NCBI GenBank assembly: GCA_003693705.1
Contig: RBZT01000466.1
Span: forward strand, 1-20,076
DNA length: 20,076 nucleotides
Reading direction: 5' to 3'
From: Polymyxa betae
Taxonomy: Eukaryota > Endomyxa > Phytomyxea > Plasmodiophorida > Plasmodiophoridae
The notes under the pieces: model-generated
The model's database searches: none
Told to the model about the DNA's origin: nothing
Seen by the model: the letters and a program-made list of their open reading frames with translations, nothing else
Part shown: positions 9,353 to 18,062 of the stretch, in pieces
Layout of the letters: the number at the start of each line of letters is the position of its first letter
Numbering within the stretch: position 1 is the stretch's first letter
Program-made: the position numbers and the translations under genes

Positions 9353-10034
9353 GCGGAAGAAACGAGATTCCGCTTTGCGAAGACAAATCAACACCATCAC
9401 CTCTACTACAAGAATCCAAAATGCTGAAATACTGCATGTAGTGGCACAGAGCATTTGAAACCCCCCTTTTCCGACACAAAACTGTATTTTGATGATAGCT
9501 GGACCCAACAGAGCAAGGGCAGCAATGAAGACGCTGGCCAAAAATAAAACAAGCTTATTGGCAATATATCCATATTGATTGGACAGGGGTCGTGAGAATA
9601 TTGGTAATAAATGTTTGTAGGTAAGCAAGAAACCCAGTTCTGCTTACGATATTGATCTCAGCATCGACAGCGGCGTATACCCCGTTCTTTGATACAAGTT
9701 TTACAGAAAAATAAGCCACGAATAACCCGATGACAAATGCCAACGGAATAATCCTATGTGTAAGCCAACCAGTGTTCACCAACCCATCTAGTAGACAGCT
9801 CTCGGTCACCGCAGGTTCCGAACCCGAAATCAGAACAGAGAATGTGAACGCGACAAAGATTGAATCGCTCTGTGCCGCCACGAGAAACATCACCCTGCAA
9901 ATTGAACATCTTTGATTCTGGACAACCGGAATAATACAACTTTGTGTCGTGGAATCGAAATCCTCGGCGTTCTCAGACAATGCTACTAATACCCTACGTT
10001 CGCCTCCCAGAAGTGTCACAACACGCCAATCCAA
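9320..10034 (-). pseudogene. fragment of an unidentified multi-pass membrane protein
   Basis: The 5' part (10034 to about 9648) contains two hydrophobic segments, one near MFLVAAQSDSIFVAFTFSVL and one IIPLAFVIGLFVAYFSVKLV. A second frame (about 9553-9320) adds LVLFLASVFIAALALLGPAI and a segment ending ILVVEVMVLICL, followed by basic residues (LRKAESRFFRRLK). The two can be joined in phase by a candidate 94-nt intron (minus strand GTAAGC at 9647 to AATAAG at 9554), longer than the other introns of this window. Upstream of the first ATG an in-frame TGA separates another basic stretch, so the N-terminus is unclear. The four helices suggest an integral membrane protein, perhaps a receptor or transporter, but there is no diagnostic motif. 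The 3' end enters a tandem duplication and stops early. Confidence 0.4.
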
Positions 10035-10303
10035 TCAGAATCGCGACAAGTCAATCCGACGAAAAAATTCTCTCGGCTTCCTCTTCCGTGACAATATGTT
10101 GGCTAGCATTAAACGGGTGTTCCTACGCTTTTTGTGATCAATTGCGATGACGCCTTTCGACAGGCACTAGATCATTTTTATATACGCCTGTGGATAAATG
10201 GGTTGATGGTCGAAGAAGTCATTGCGATTCATCACAGGACCGGCGGAACAATGCCCGTTTAATACCATCACCTAATTTTCTATTACACTGAAACATATAC
10301 ATT

Positions 10304-10323
10304 AAACCTGTCCGCAAAGTTTT
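10304..10323 (+). repeat. left terminal inverted repeat of the Harbinger element
   Basis: Pairs with 12855-12874. A degenerate direct copy (CCTGTCTGTAAAGTTT, 10369-10384) follows 62 bp inside and may be an internal transposase-binding site. Confidence 0.8.
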
Positions 10324-10474
10324 GTGAGTTTTTCACGCTATTTTTAGAAGATACGCTCAAAAAATCAGCCTGTCTGTAAAGTTTCCGATAAACAAAGGTA
10401 CGTTCAGGAATTGCAATCTTACGTTCGGATAGGCTACGCGCTTGCTAAGCGATAGACCATTGCTGCCTCCGGTA

Positions 10475-11842
10475 ATGGCGAGCCGAGATGATTGGGCAAG
10501 TTCTACTGAAAGCGAGGACGTGGCTCAATGCTATTTAGATGATGATTGCATGCAGGTGCTGCGAAATGTTTATATATCGGTCAGTGAACCAGTTCATTAA
10601 CACACAGCATCAGGTTCTGTATATTTTGCTTCAAAGATCACGGTTAGCAGCATTAGCAGTAGCAAACATAATGGATATTCTTGAGGATGATGATGATAAG
10701 ACGAGCGAATGGATGGATGGGGATTTTTCTGTAATTCCAGACGCTCCTGTTTATGATTACTTGTCGTTATCCGTTGGCCACGAAAGTATTTTCACCAGTG
10801 AAACTGGGTTCTTGTTTTCGGAATGGAACGAGCTTGTTCAAAGAGTTAGCCCAGTTATCAATTCTAGAGGAAGAGACGGCAGCATCAAAGTCAAACCTGG
10901 AAGATTTCCGAAGTTAAATGCTGAACAGCGCCTGCTAAACTGTATAACTTATTTGAAGAAGGTACTGCGATTGAGGTGAAATTTAATGAATTTGTGCCCT
11001 TATATTGCCTCTAGGACGATAAAATTCGAGGGTGCTCTTCTCGATGAAATTATAATCGTTCATCCATTTGCAGCGACTGTATTTTCATTTGCGAGTGTAT
11101 CATTTATGCTCTTGGCCATGAGCTGGTTTGGCCAAATAAAGAACGACGTATGGACCTAGCCAAGCACTAACCTGAATTTCATGGATGCATCGGCTTTATC
11201 GATGGCACTCTGACAGAGATATCACGCCCTGTTGGGCATTTAAATCCAGATGCTCGTCGTTCTTTCAATGGTTAAGAAGATGTACTGTTTTAATAATTCT
11301 GTCGTAGTAGACCATGACGGGTTGTTTCATCTATGTTGACCCTGGTTATCCTGGATCGTTTCACGATATAAGCATTCTAAAGGCTTCTGATTTATATAAG
11401 AACTGGAGGAATTTCTTTACAGGTGAACTGGACTATTTTGAATACGTGCTTGGAGATCGTAAGGTTAATGAAATTGTCGCAAACTGTTACTAATTGTTTC
11501 GCAAATGCAGCTGGATACCTAGGAGCAGACATGTTCATCATGAGAAGGGTCGATAATCTTGAGGCTGTTGATGTAGATGGGCCATCGATGAATGCATATA
11601 ATCGAAGGCATGCCGGAAAGCGAATTCAGGTAGAATGGGGCATCGGAGGGGTTAAAACGAAATGGAGAGTTCTACAAAATCGCCTTATAATGAGAAGAGT
11701 CAAGTTTTCCATTGTTTTCAAATCCTGCTGTATTTTGACAAATTTTATCCACCGGCGTCGAAGAAATATGGCGATTGTCGAAGTCGGAGACGTTAATGCT
11801 GGCGCCTGGGCAGGAGACGTTTCTGATGATGAAAATGTTTAG
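10475..11842 (+). pseudogene. PIF/Harbinger DDE nuclease (HARBI1-like), 4 exons, two stops and two frameshifts
   Basis: Catalytic subunit of PIF/Harbinger transposition. Exon 1 starts at ATG 10475. Introns are 10556-10607 (52 nt), 10962-11014 (53 nt) and 11459-11510 (52 nt, with TACTAAT). The last join restores LGD-P-GYLGADMFIMRR, the conserved HARBI1 segment, with the Pro codon split across the intron. The acidic triad is present: Asp in FIDGT (11201-11203), Asp in SFHD (11365-11367) and Glu in VEWGIGG (11633-11635). Other family blocks are KKMYC-x-NN, VVVDHDGLF, YKNWRNFFTG and the C-terminal FIHRRRR. Damage: TGA 11045-11047 where the family usually has Trp, TAA 11168-11170, a frameshift at about 11273 (after FNG) and an extra base at about 11328. 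The upstream start and first intron are inferred from phase continuity. Confidence 0.88.
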
Positions 11843-11950
11843 GTTTTTATTTGATTACATTTTTACTTTAACGATAGAGTTAAAGCCAATATTTCTGAAT
11901 TGGACTGACTTTCAGTGATAACATGATGTTGTTTTTTAAAGGAAAGTATA

Positions 11951-12703
11951 TCATGCTGGTTCTTTAGAAGCTCTTGATTCTGCTTCTGAATGCTTCAGTT
12001 TTTGTGTTTCTTGGGCATTGATGTCGTTAGTTTTTAGCGCTTGATAACGGTCCGATTGCTGATGGAAGAAACTCGCTGCTTGTTGAGTCCCAATATCAAT
12101 GGATTTGCAAATCGATTGAATTGCAACAATAGAGCGCCGACGGTGATGGCTTTTTGAAACAGCAACAACGTCGTCAGAATCATCAGCAACCGTAGAGTCC
12201 TCGCCAACATCAACTTCCGACTTTTGACTAGCGACGATCTTGGGTGATTAAAGCTTATTCGAGTTAGCACCCTGAATAATATCCAGGCGACGTTTCTGCA
12301 AGATTTTCGACGCCATCGTATCAGAATCCATGAGTGCAAGCATAATGTCACAATTCTGTAATTCTGGTTTAGCATTCTCCCCATCAGCGTTTGCTGTCCC
12401 AGTGTTTAAACCATCAAGGAATCCACGAAGAGTATCCTTGAGATTTCTTTCATGACGAGCTTGAAGGTTGCATCCTAGTTTATCTTCGACGTCAGCTTTG
12501 ATTTTATCCCAGACAGTCTTGGGAAATTTCTGAGTTGATTTTTGTTTTCTTCCTTTACAGTAGTCGCTGAAATGAAGGTGATGGGACTTCGCTAGTAACT
12601 CGAGAGTTTCTGGGGACACGGGACTAGCCCGTTTGGCTTTCACGTCTTCTGCAACTACCTCAGCGTCATTTTCGGTGCTATCGACGAGTACTGGAACGTC
12701 CAT
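11951..12703 (-). pseudogene. Myb/SANT-like DNA-binding partner of the Harbinger element, one nonsense codon
   Basis: Second gene of PIF/Harbinger elements; its product normally binds the element ends and brings the nuclease to the nucleus. The frame starts at ATG 12703 (MDVPVLVDS). A helix-rich segment at about residues 45-95 (FSDYCKGRK, FPKTVWDKIKADVEDKLG, then ARHERNLKDTLRGF) fits a Myb/SANT-like trihelix with spaced Trp/Phe. The frame meets a TAA at 12248-12250 and then stays open in the same phase to a TGA at 11951-11953, giving 250 codons. The C-terminal half is Asp-rich and then Gln-rich (FFHQQSDRYQALK), consistent with a genuine tail rather than a frameshift. It converges on the nuclease gene with about 108 bp between the stops. 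Confidence 0.75.
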
Positions 12704-12829
12704 CGATGGTCCTAACTTTCAACTTGGACGTTTGCTCTATTTTCGGGCCTTCGGGAGATTTTCCAACCACACGTACGGACATTAAGAACTGCGGCGCCCA
12801 GCCTCCGCAAAAAATCGGACCAACGTAGT

Positions 12830-12843
12830 TTCAACCGGTTGAA
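12830..12843. repeat. 14-bp perfect palindrome near the right end of the Harbinger element
   Basis: TTCAACCGGTTGAA. Its 12-bp core TCAACCGGTTGA occurs again at 15294-15305. Confidence 0.8.
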
Positions 12844-12854
12844 CGAAAAATTAC

Positions 12855-12874
12855 CCCATTTTACGGACAGGTTT
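12855..12874 (-). repeat. right terminal inverted repeat of the Harbinger element
   Basis: Reverse complement matches 10304-10323 at 15/20 positions, perfect over the first 11 bases. Confidence 0.8.
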
Positions 12875-12877
12875 ATT

Positions 12878-13466
12878 GTACGACTGTGATTCATTTCAAC
12901 CAAGAGGGTGCCTCAAGTAGAATTTGCAATAATATTTATGAAGATCACATGAATATAAGTGCGAGTGGCTCGATAATTTTCTCTTAGACAATTTTAATGA
13001 CCATCTAAGTGGTCTATAATCATAATGCAATGATATCGTTGTAACATGAATCACAGACAGGTTGGGGCTCTGATCGCATCGGTACCGGCGGCCGCCCGAG
13101 TTTCTATAGAGGCCATCATCTGCTCTGTCCTTTTACTGACAGAGGGAATGCAGATCAATAACAGGTTTTTTCGCATGCCCCTTTAAGGCGATTCACAATT
13201 AGGCAAAGTCAATTCGCATTGGCGAATCTTGACAACTATTGTCATGAAGACGGTTTCCTGACTGTTTTGGATTGGATTGGATTGGATTGCACTATTTGTT
13301 AGCACCTGACTGGTTTAATTGCTTCAAGCGAAAACGAGTCGTTATTGCTCGTGGTACATTTCGCTCTGCCTTGAATATCGCTATATTTTCATTTTCTCTC
13401 TAACGAATATGGATACAATCCGCCTTGTTGGCGGAACAGTGGTGCACTGAATCGCAGTTACCTCAA
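12878..13466. other. non-coding spacer with a short microsatellite
   Basis: No supported gene. At 13267-13289 there are four TTGGA units plus TTG. The rest is unremarkable. Confidence 0.6.
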
Positions 13467-13958
13467 ATGACAGACGATTTGACGCGTTGGGTGTACCCGG
13501 TTGCACATCTAATGTACACGGCCAATTTTTACATGGCTCGGCCATTGTCCGAGGACACACGGCTGTATCTACAGCGTCAATTTGCCGGCAGAATTCGAAC
13601 CGCCGGGGCACGGTTGATCGAGGCCTATACCTGGTGCTGTGCCTACGCTACATTCAAACCGTTGGCTGAAGTCGCTGATTTTTTTATTGCATTCAAACGT
13701 CCTGTTCCCGATCGCCTGCAGGCAGCACTTTCGAAGGTCGACACGGCAGTCGTCCGATCGCGGATGCTCAAAGAGGTCGGTAAAACGGTTCGAAATCCTA
13801 CTCGCGGTACTGAATTTCATATCACTTATACGACAAACGCCGCAATCCTGACGGCGCGGCCCATTTCCTGTACCTGTTTCGTCGCGTCATTCATCCGTTA
13901 CATTCCAACTCAAGTCAGATGCTCTGTTTCCGCTATGGTGCCCTCTTGTTCCACCTGA
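13467..13958 (+). CDS. unrecognised ORF upstream of the SET-domain pieces, possibly its 5' exon
   Basis: Open frame of about 163 codons from ATG 13467 (MTDDLTRWVYP). The frame is open back to 13404 but without an earlier ATG. Up to about 13860 the composition is protein-like: helical, Leu/Ala-rich, with FKPLAEVADFFIAFKRP and a basic stretch RSRMLKEVGKTVRNPTRG. It has no motif I recognise. The last 30 codons are Cys/Ser-rich and look less coding, so an exon may end near 13850. Same strand and adjacent to the SET-domain fragments, it may be the N-terminal part of that gene; this is inference from position only. Confidence 0.35.
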   Translation: MTDDLTRWVYPVAHLMYTANFYMARPLSEDTRLYLQRQFAGRIRTAGARLIEAYTWCCAYATFKPLAEVADFFIAFKRPVPDRLQAALSKVDTAVVRSRMLKEVGKTVRNPTRGTEFHITYTTNAAILTARPISCTCFVASFIRYIPTQVRCSVSAMVPSCST

Positions 13959-14959
13959 TCTAGAGACTGCTGTGACTGCGCAAACGCTGCGCCCAGTCAG
14001 GCAATGCAGCTACTCAAAAAGCCCAATGTCGATATGTGCAACCTAAAGAACGGCCTGAAAATGGATTGCAACTCTGATTGTCCCGGCTCGAACGAGCGGG
14101 ATTGCTGGAATCAGATCGTCAGACAAGCCTGGTATCCTAAACTGGTTCTTGGCCAAACATTGCACTGTGGAACAAGCTTGTTCGCTGATAAGGAGATTCC
14201 CGCTTTCACTTTCATCGTTGAGTACACAGGCAAGGTATTAGAGCGGTTTCGTCAGATCGCGATAAAGCTGCTACTAAAATCGGCAGCACTTCAGTCAGTG
14301 GTAAATGAATTGTGTTTTATTTCCAGCTCGAATCCCAGCTTCATTCAGCTCAGTCCGAACGGACACCGTGCGGACTCCGCGGGGGTCTAGCCCATTAATA
14401 TTACGGTACGTCTTCATACTTTAGTCTTGTTCGCATCTTTGTTACGCATCAGATTTATGCTTGAGTCATCAAGGCTTCTCTGCGTGCGCTGATCTTCAAT
14501 CTGCGTACGCACTTTAGAAGGGATAAGATTTTATAATGTTTTTTTAATAAATCTGATACAGTATACTTGTTCCCATCATCTAGCAAACATGTCGTAATCT
14601 GGTGTGTAGAATGTGGAGGGAGGTGAATGGGAGAACAACCCCAAATATGACGCAAACTACACGGCCTACATTGATCCGGCAACGATGCTCTGCCAACATA
14701 TGATCGGAGGCAGTTATCCACTTGCTGCTTATGCGAACAGTATGTGTGACCCCAACTGCGAACTGAAGCCCTGGCGAGTCCCTAATGACGGCAAACGACC
14801 CGCTGAAAGAAAAATACTGGTGTCCAAACGTCCGATGAAAAAAGGAGAGGAAATCGGTGGGACTATCTGAAAGAAAAGATTTGGCGCCAATTCGTAAATG
14901 GCCTGTGCAGTGCCTGCTGTCCCTGCAGTCGATGTCGGGCGTCGCGTCAACAGGCATGA
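13959..14959 (+). pseudogene. SET-domain (putative histone lysine methyltransferase) gene, interrupted and frameshifted
   Basis: First block (13959-14255): a Cys-rich pre-SET/AWS-like cluster (CCDC, DMC, DCNSDCPG-type spacing) followed by CWNQ. Then comes a canonical SET start, LFADKEIPAFTFIVEYTGKV. Second block (about 14600-14867): DANYTAYIDPATM, then PLAAYANSMCDPNCEL (14736-14762), equivalent to the N-HS-C-x-P-N cofactor-binding motif, then KKGEEI. The catalytic Tyr motif WDYL follows at 14858-14869 but in the next phase: one base is missing after GEEI (14856-14857). After the shift the frame runs on through a post-SET-like CSACCPCSRC to TGA 14957-14959. 14256-14590 is intron, insertion or decay. 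SET proteins methylate lysines using S-adenosylmethionine; this copy is not encodable without the shift. The domain call is strong, the target unknown. Confidence 0.75.
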
Positions 14960-15793
14960 GGGACAGAGCGATATGTTAGCCCCTGACTCCAACATTGACC
15001 AACAATAAGGGTCCCAACACCCGGCAACCGGACCGCTGGTCGTGGTGGTAGACCGCAGGCGACCCATGCAACTGCTCGGGTGTCGCCGGTAACACTACCA
15101 ATAAACAAACAGTGAGACCCTGCTACTCTACCACCTTTCGGGGTGGCCGGGCCTGATATTTTTCTCAAAATCAAGAACGAGGTGTTTCGAAACAGTAAAT
15201 GAGCTGGGTTTGTTGTCTACCCCACTTGTGAGGTTTTCGCAGCCGGCTAACGCATGCCTCTGCGCTGGTCGCCCATCTGTTGAACGCCGCTGATCAACCG
15301 GTTGAACACTGTTGCATTTACCGTTGCCAGCAGTTGCAATAATCGTTGTCAGATGTTGTACTTACCGTTGCTATCGTGGTTCGGTGAAAATGGCAACCCT
15401 TTTATGTACCACCTGTTTGTACAAGGGTTCCTAACCGTCACGCGAGCGGGTTTCCGCGTGTTTCCCAACCGCTGTCGACAGTTAACGCAAATGTTGTTGA
15501 GATTTTATGTGAATATTAAAAAAACAATGGGCGCAACGCATCCCGCCAGAGGAGCGCTTTCACCTCCAGCGATTGACATGCACACTGTGCAAAACTAGCA
15601 GTAAGGGTTCGGAAGTCAGACATACAGACTCCAGGAAGCCAACCACATGACCGCATTTCGTGCTAGGCGGCGAAACGGGCGAATCGAAACCTATCGGGCA
15701 TAGCACATGCACCGGAGGGCGGGCAATCGGGGCCACGAACCCTGCTTTCTCCTACTTTAAATACGCGACATCGGCGCCGCTGTTGGAATCCAA
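14960..15793. other. region without a supported gene
   Basis: Open frames exist on both strands (for example 15302-15598, +) but none shows a motif. 15294-15305 holds the palindrome TCAACCGGTTGA, also found in the Harbinger right end. A small GC-rich hairpin, CCACC-tttcgg-GGTGG, lies at about 15131-15146. Confidence 0.4.
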
Positions 15794-16037
15794 TCAGGCA
15801 TCAGACTTTAAATTGATGACAGAGTCTCCGCTGTCGTTGCTGCTCGAAACCATTGCGTCCGATTCATCTACTGTTCCGAATACTTCTGCAGCGATGTGAC
15901 TGCGTTCAGCCGTGGGACGGTCTGCGACCGCTGGCTCCGGTGGCGGTTGATCGATCCCGAGCACCTGACGCCATCCTCTCCCCCGTTGCATAGGGATCTG
16001 TCGCCTGCCCCGCATGGCGACGACGACGCCCTAGGAC
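15794..16037 (-). pseudogene. 3' fragment of an unrecognised minus-strand gene, left of the pogo insertion
   Basis: A minus-strand frame (ATG at 16015) reads RGWRQVLGID, then a Pro/Ala stretch, and ends in an acidic Ser/Asp-rich tail (DESDAMVSSSNDSGDSVINL). This looks like a true protein C-terminus. A second frame ending at 15868 covers the same bases and is the one in phase with the ORF on the far side of the pogo element. No family recognised. It abuts the TA target of the pogo insertion and may be the downstream part of the gene whose upstream pieces lie at 18063-19080. Confidence 0.25.
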
Positions 16038-16039
16038 TA
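16038..16039. repeat. TA target-site copy, left of the pogo element
   Basis: TA directly outside the left inverted repeat. The matching TA is at 18061-18062, as expected for the Tc1/mariner/pogo superfamily. Confidence 0.8.
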
Positions 16040-16065
16040 CCATAATTCTTGCGGGAACAACCCCT
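16040..16065 (+). repeat. left terminal inverted repeat of the pogo element
   Basis: Pairs with the reverse complement of 18035-18060; mismatches at positions 3, 14, 16 and 19 only. Confidence 0.85.
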
Positions 16066-16440
16066 TTGCCCAAATAGCCCCCAATGGTGCACATATTTAT
16101 TGCGTTCGTTACGGAATTTCAGCATCTCTATCGTCGGTGCAAAGAGAGGAAAAATGTCGCAAGCCAACGCTGAGATCGTTGGCCTTCGAAAGCCTGAGAA
16201 TGGGCGCACGTGTGAGCTGCATGAGGCCTGTGAACTGGTTAGTCGGTGTCGTCACGCTGTTGCGGTTCAAATTCACAGTCATTGAGAGTAGCTGCTCCAA
16301 TTTTTTCTGTAAACATTAACCCCAGTTTACACGATTCTCTTAACTAGGGAATGGTTTAGTCGAAGAAGCGGAGGCCGCCCATGCAGTAACCAACGGTAAC
16401 GAATCTTGTCGTGTCGCATTTCTCCCCAACAGCTGCATGC

Positions 16441-17876
16441 CTAATCGCGAGCGATTTGTTGGGAAGTTCGCTCAGGTGGTAGAACTATATTCCATTTCCG
16501 AAAATTCCCACAAACGTCGAGAAGATGCCCGAAATTGTGGAATGGAGTCGTGCGTGCTCCTGGATGCAATTCCTGTATTAGAATAAAAACACAGTCACTG
16601 CTGTGAGGCAGCCTTAATTCCCACATGGCTCCATTTGTTAAAGTCGATACCTGGCTCCAGGCGTACAGCGCCCGGAGTGCGATGTCCTGCCGACGAGGTT
16701 TCTCATTCGGCGCTGACCGATTGATGAGAAACTCGGTATGATTTTGTTGAAAGTGGAATTTAAACGGTCGGTTTATACCTACATCAAGTACCTGCAGCTT
16801 GGAGGTATAAGCAGCCACAATGACTTCGGCCTGAAAACAATGTCAAGGTAACGAAATGTACATTTCTGCATATACTTCGGTCCCAAGTTCGGCAAGCTTG
16901 TCGATTACGGTGGATTCCAGATGAGCCGAAAAGCAGTCAAGCAACAGGTCGGAGGCACGAGCTTGTCGAGCTAGAATCCAAGGTTGCCAAACCCGTTTAA
17001 TCCACTCGAGCATGATTTCTACATCCATCCAAGCGTTCGTCTGCACAGTCATGACAATGCCTCCAGGGTATCCGCGACTGATGAAGGCACCGACCACCTC
17101 ACGATGGTTTTTTCCCTTGCGTATTCCCTTGAAGACGAGGAAAACCGGAAGCTTCTTGCCCGTTAACGTGACCCCCAGCAGAGCGGTGGCACGCCCGGAG
17201 GAGCCGTTTCCGGTCACAACAATGGTTCGCCGACCACGACGAGACAAAGTTGTTTTAGCCGGAAGATCAAACTGAATGTCTGTTTCGTCGATATTGACCA
17301 CGAACTCTGGTGGAATTGCCATCATTGTGATAGGATCATTGACAGCAGCAACGAAGTCGTCAATGATGGTAGCCTCGTGTCGCGTGTTCTGGGAGACATG
17401 GGTTGCACGCCTCTGTACAAACCCTTCTCTCTCGAAAAACCGATAAATTCGTTTCCTCAGAGCCCAATCATTGCCGACACAAAAAGATGGCTGGAATCTA
17501 TAGATAAAATGAATGTATTCTTATAATACTATCCTAAAAATCGTGAAAACAAAAAGCCAATACCGACGAACTTTATGAACCAGCATCGATCCAGTGACAA
17601 CATGGTCCGGAGCCGTATTTGATCAATAAATTCTCGAAGATGATCCCAAACATCTTGGCCCTCTACGATGGCTTGAATGGAAGACAGCGGCCGGTGCATT
17701 CTGGCCCGACGGTCGATGTCATCGCTGATGTCCAGCTGCTTCTTCCATCTCTTGATATTTCGCCAGTCGACGCCATTTTTCTTTCCTGTTTGATACAGCG
17801 CCCCAGGCCGTTCAAATGCTTTATTGACAATGGCTATTTTCTCTCCAATTGTAAACCGACAGATGTTGCGGCCCAT
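16441..17876 (-). CDS. pogo-family transposase (CENP-B-like HTH plus DDE_1), three exons, nearly intact
   Basis: Cuts and pastes the surrounding element at TA sites. Exon 1 (17876-17572, ATG at MGRNICRF) holds the helix-turn-helix: FTIGEKIAIVNKAF and WRNIKRWKKQL, followed by the first half of a CENP-B-type domain. A candidate 74-nt intron (17571-17498; a 66-nt variant breaks phase) leads to exon 2 (17497-16876), with ALRKRIYRFFEREGFVQRR and then the DDE_1 core. Acidic residues are Asp in NIDETD (17289-17287), Asp in LLLDCFSAHL (16938-16936) and, after a 45-nt intron (16875-16831, CTTGAC...TTTTCAG), Asp in LQVLDVGINRPFK (16785-16783). No stop interrupts these exons, about 440 residues in all. 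Near 16640 the usual C-terminal motif (NKWSHVGI) lies in the next phase, so a single frameshift probably replaces the true end (TGA 16595) by a tail ending at 16441. Confidence 0.85.
16831..16875 (-). other. 45-nt intron in the pogo transposase
   Basis: Minus-strand GTATAT...CCTTGAC...TTTTCAG. Removing it eliminates a TGA and brings LAELGTE next to AEVIVAAYTSKLQVLDVG, the expected family order. Phase 0. Confidence 0.75.
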
Positions 17877-17975
17877 GGTACTATGATGATATGCAATCCG
17901 CACATGGTTCGAATCGTCGTAGCCCGTGCCGTTTTTTGGGGCCGTTTTCAGACGATTTTATGAAAAGAAAGAATT

Positions 17976-18057
17976 TATTTCTTGCACAAATAACCCCCTT
18001 CATACAGAAAAAAGGCCGCGCTCTGCACATTAGTAGGGGTTATTTCGGCAAGAATTA
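17976..18057. repeat. inverted repeat (22-bp arms) at the 5' end of the pogo element
   Basis: Arms 17976-17997 and 18036-18057 match at 19/22. The right arm is part of the terminal repeat and the left arm an inverted inner copy. It lies about 100 bp upstream of the transposase ATG (17876), where a promoter or transposase-binding site would be expected. Confidence 0.75.
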
Positions 18058-18060
18058 CGG
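18035..18060 (-). repeat. right terminal inverted repeat of the pogo element
   Basis: Reverse complement of 16040-16065 with four mismatches, followed by TA at 18061-18062. Confidence 0.85.
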
Positions 18061-18062
18061 TA

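Larger units (their letters stand above)
10304..12874. mobile_element. PIF/Harbinger DNA transposon, complete two-gene copy (decayed)
   Basis: The ends are inverted. The left end 10304-10323 begins AAACCTGTCCGCAAAGTTTT, and the reverse complement of the right end (12855-12874) begins AAACCTGTCCGTAAAATGGG (15/20, with similarity continuing after one gap). Immediate 3-bp flanks are ATT on both sides (10301-10303 and 12875-12877). Alternatively TTA, the canonical PIF/Harbinger target, if the left end carries one extra A (TTA at 10302-10304 and 12873-12875). Inside are the two standard genes of the superfamily in convergent order: the DDE nuclease (+) and the Myb/SANT-like protein (-). Total length is 2,571 bp. 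Confidence 0.88.
16040..18060 (-). mobile_element. complete pogo-type (Tc1/mariner superfamily) transposon
   Basis: 26-bp terminal inverted repeats (16040-16065 and 18035-18060, 22/26 identical, starting CC-R-TAATTCTTGC) are flanked by TA on each side. The element is 2,021 bp and carries one transposase gene on the minus strand. Extra degenerate copies of the end sequence lie just inside: TTGCCCAAATAGCCCCC at 16066-16082 and TATTTCTTGCACAAATAACCCC at 17976-17997. The latter is inverted relative to the right end, so that 17976-18057 can fold as a 22-bp-armed hairpin. Confidence 0.88.

Noticed and set aside
12034-12384. Minus-strand Leu-rich ORF resembling membrane segments
   Set aside because: It is the shifted frame of the Myb gene tail; the true frame continues past a single TAA to 11951.
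14975-15180. TGTTAG...with GC-rich hairpins, considered as a solo LTR
   Set aside because: No second LTR, no CA end at a convincing distance, no primer-binding site or target duplication.
17988-18045. AAATAACCCC...GGGGTTATTT considered as an independent mini-MITE
   Set aside because: The right arm is explained as part of the pogo terminal repeat, which pairs better with 16040-16065 and has TA flanks.
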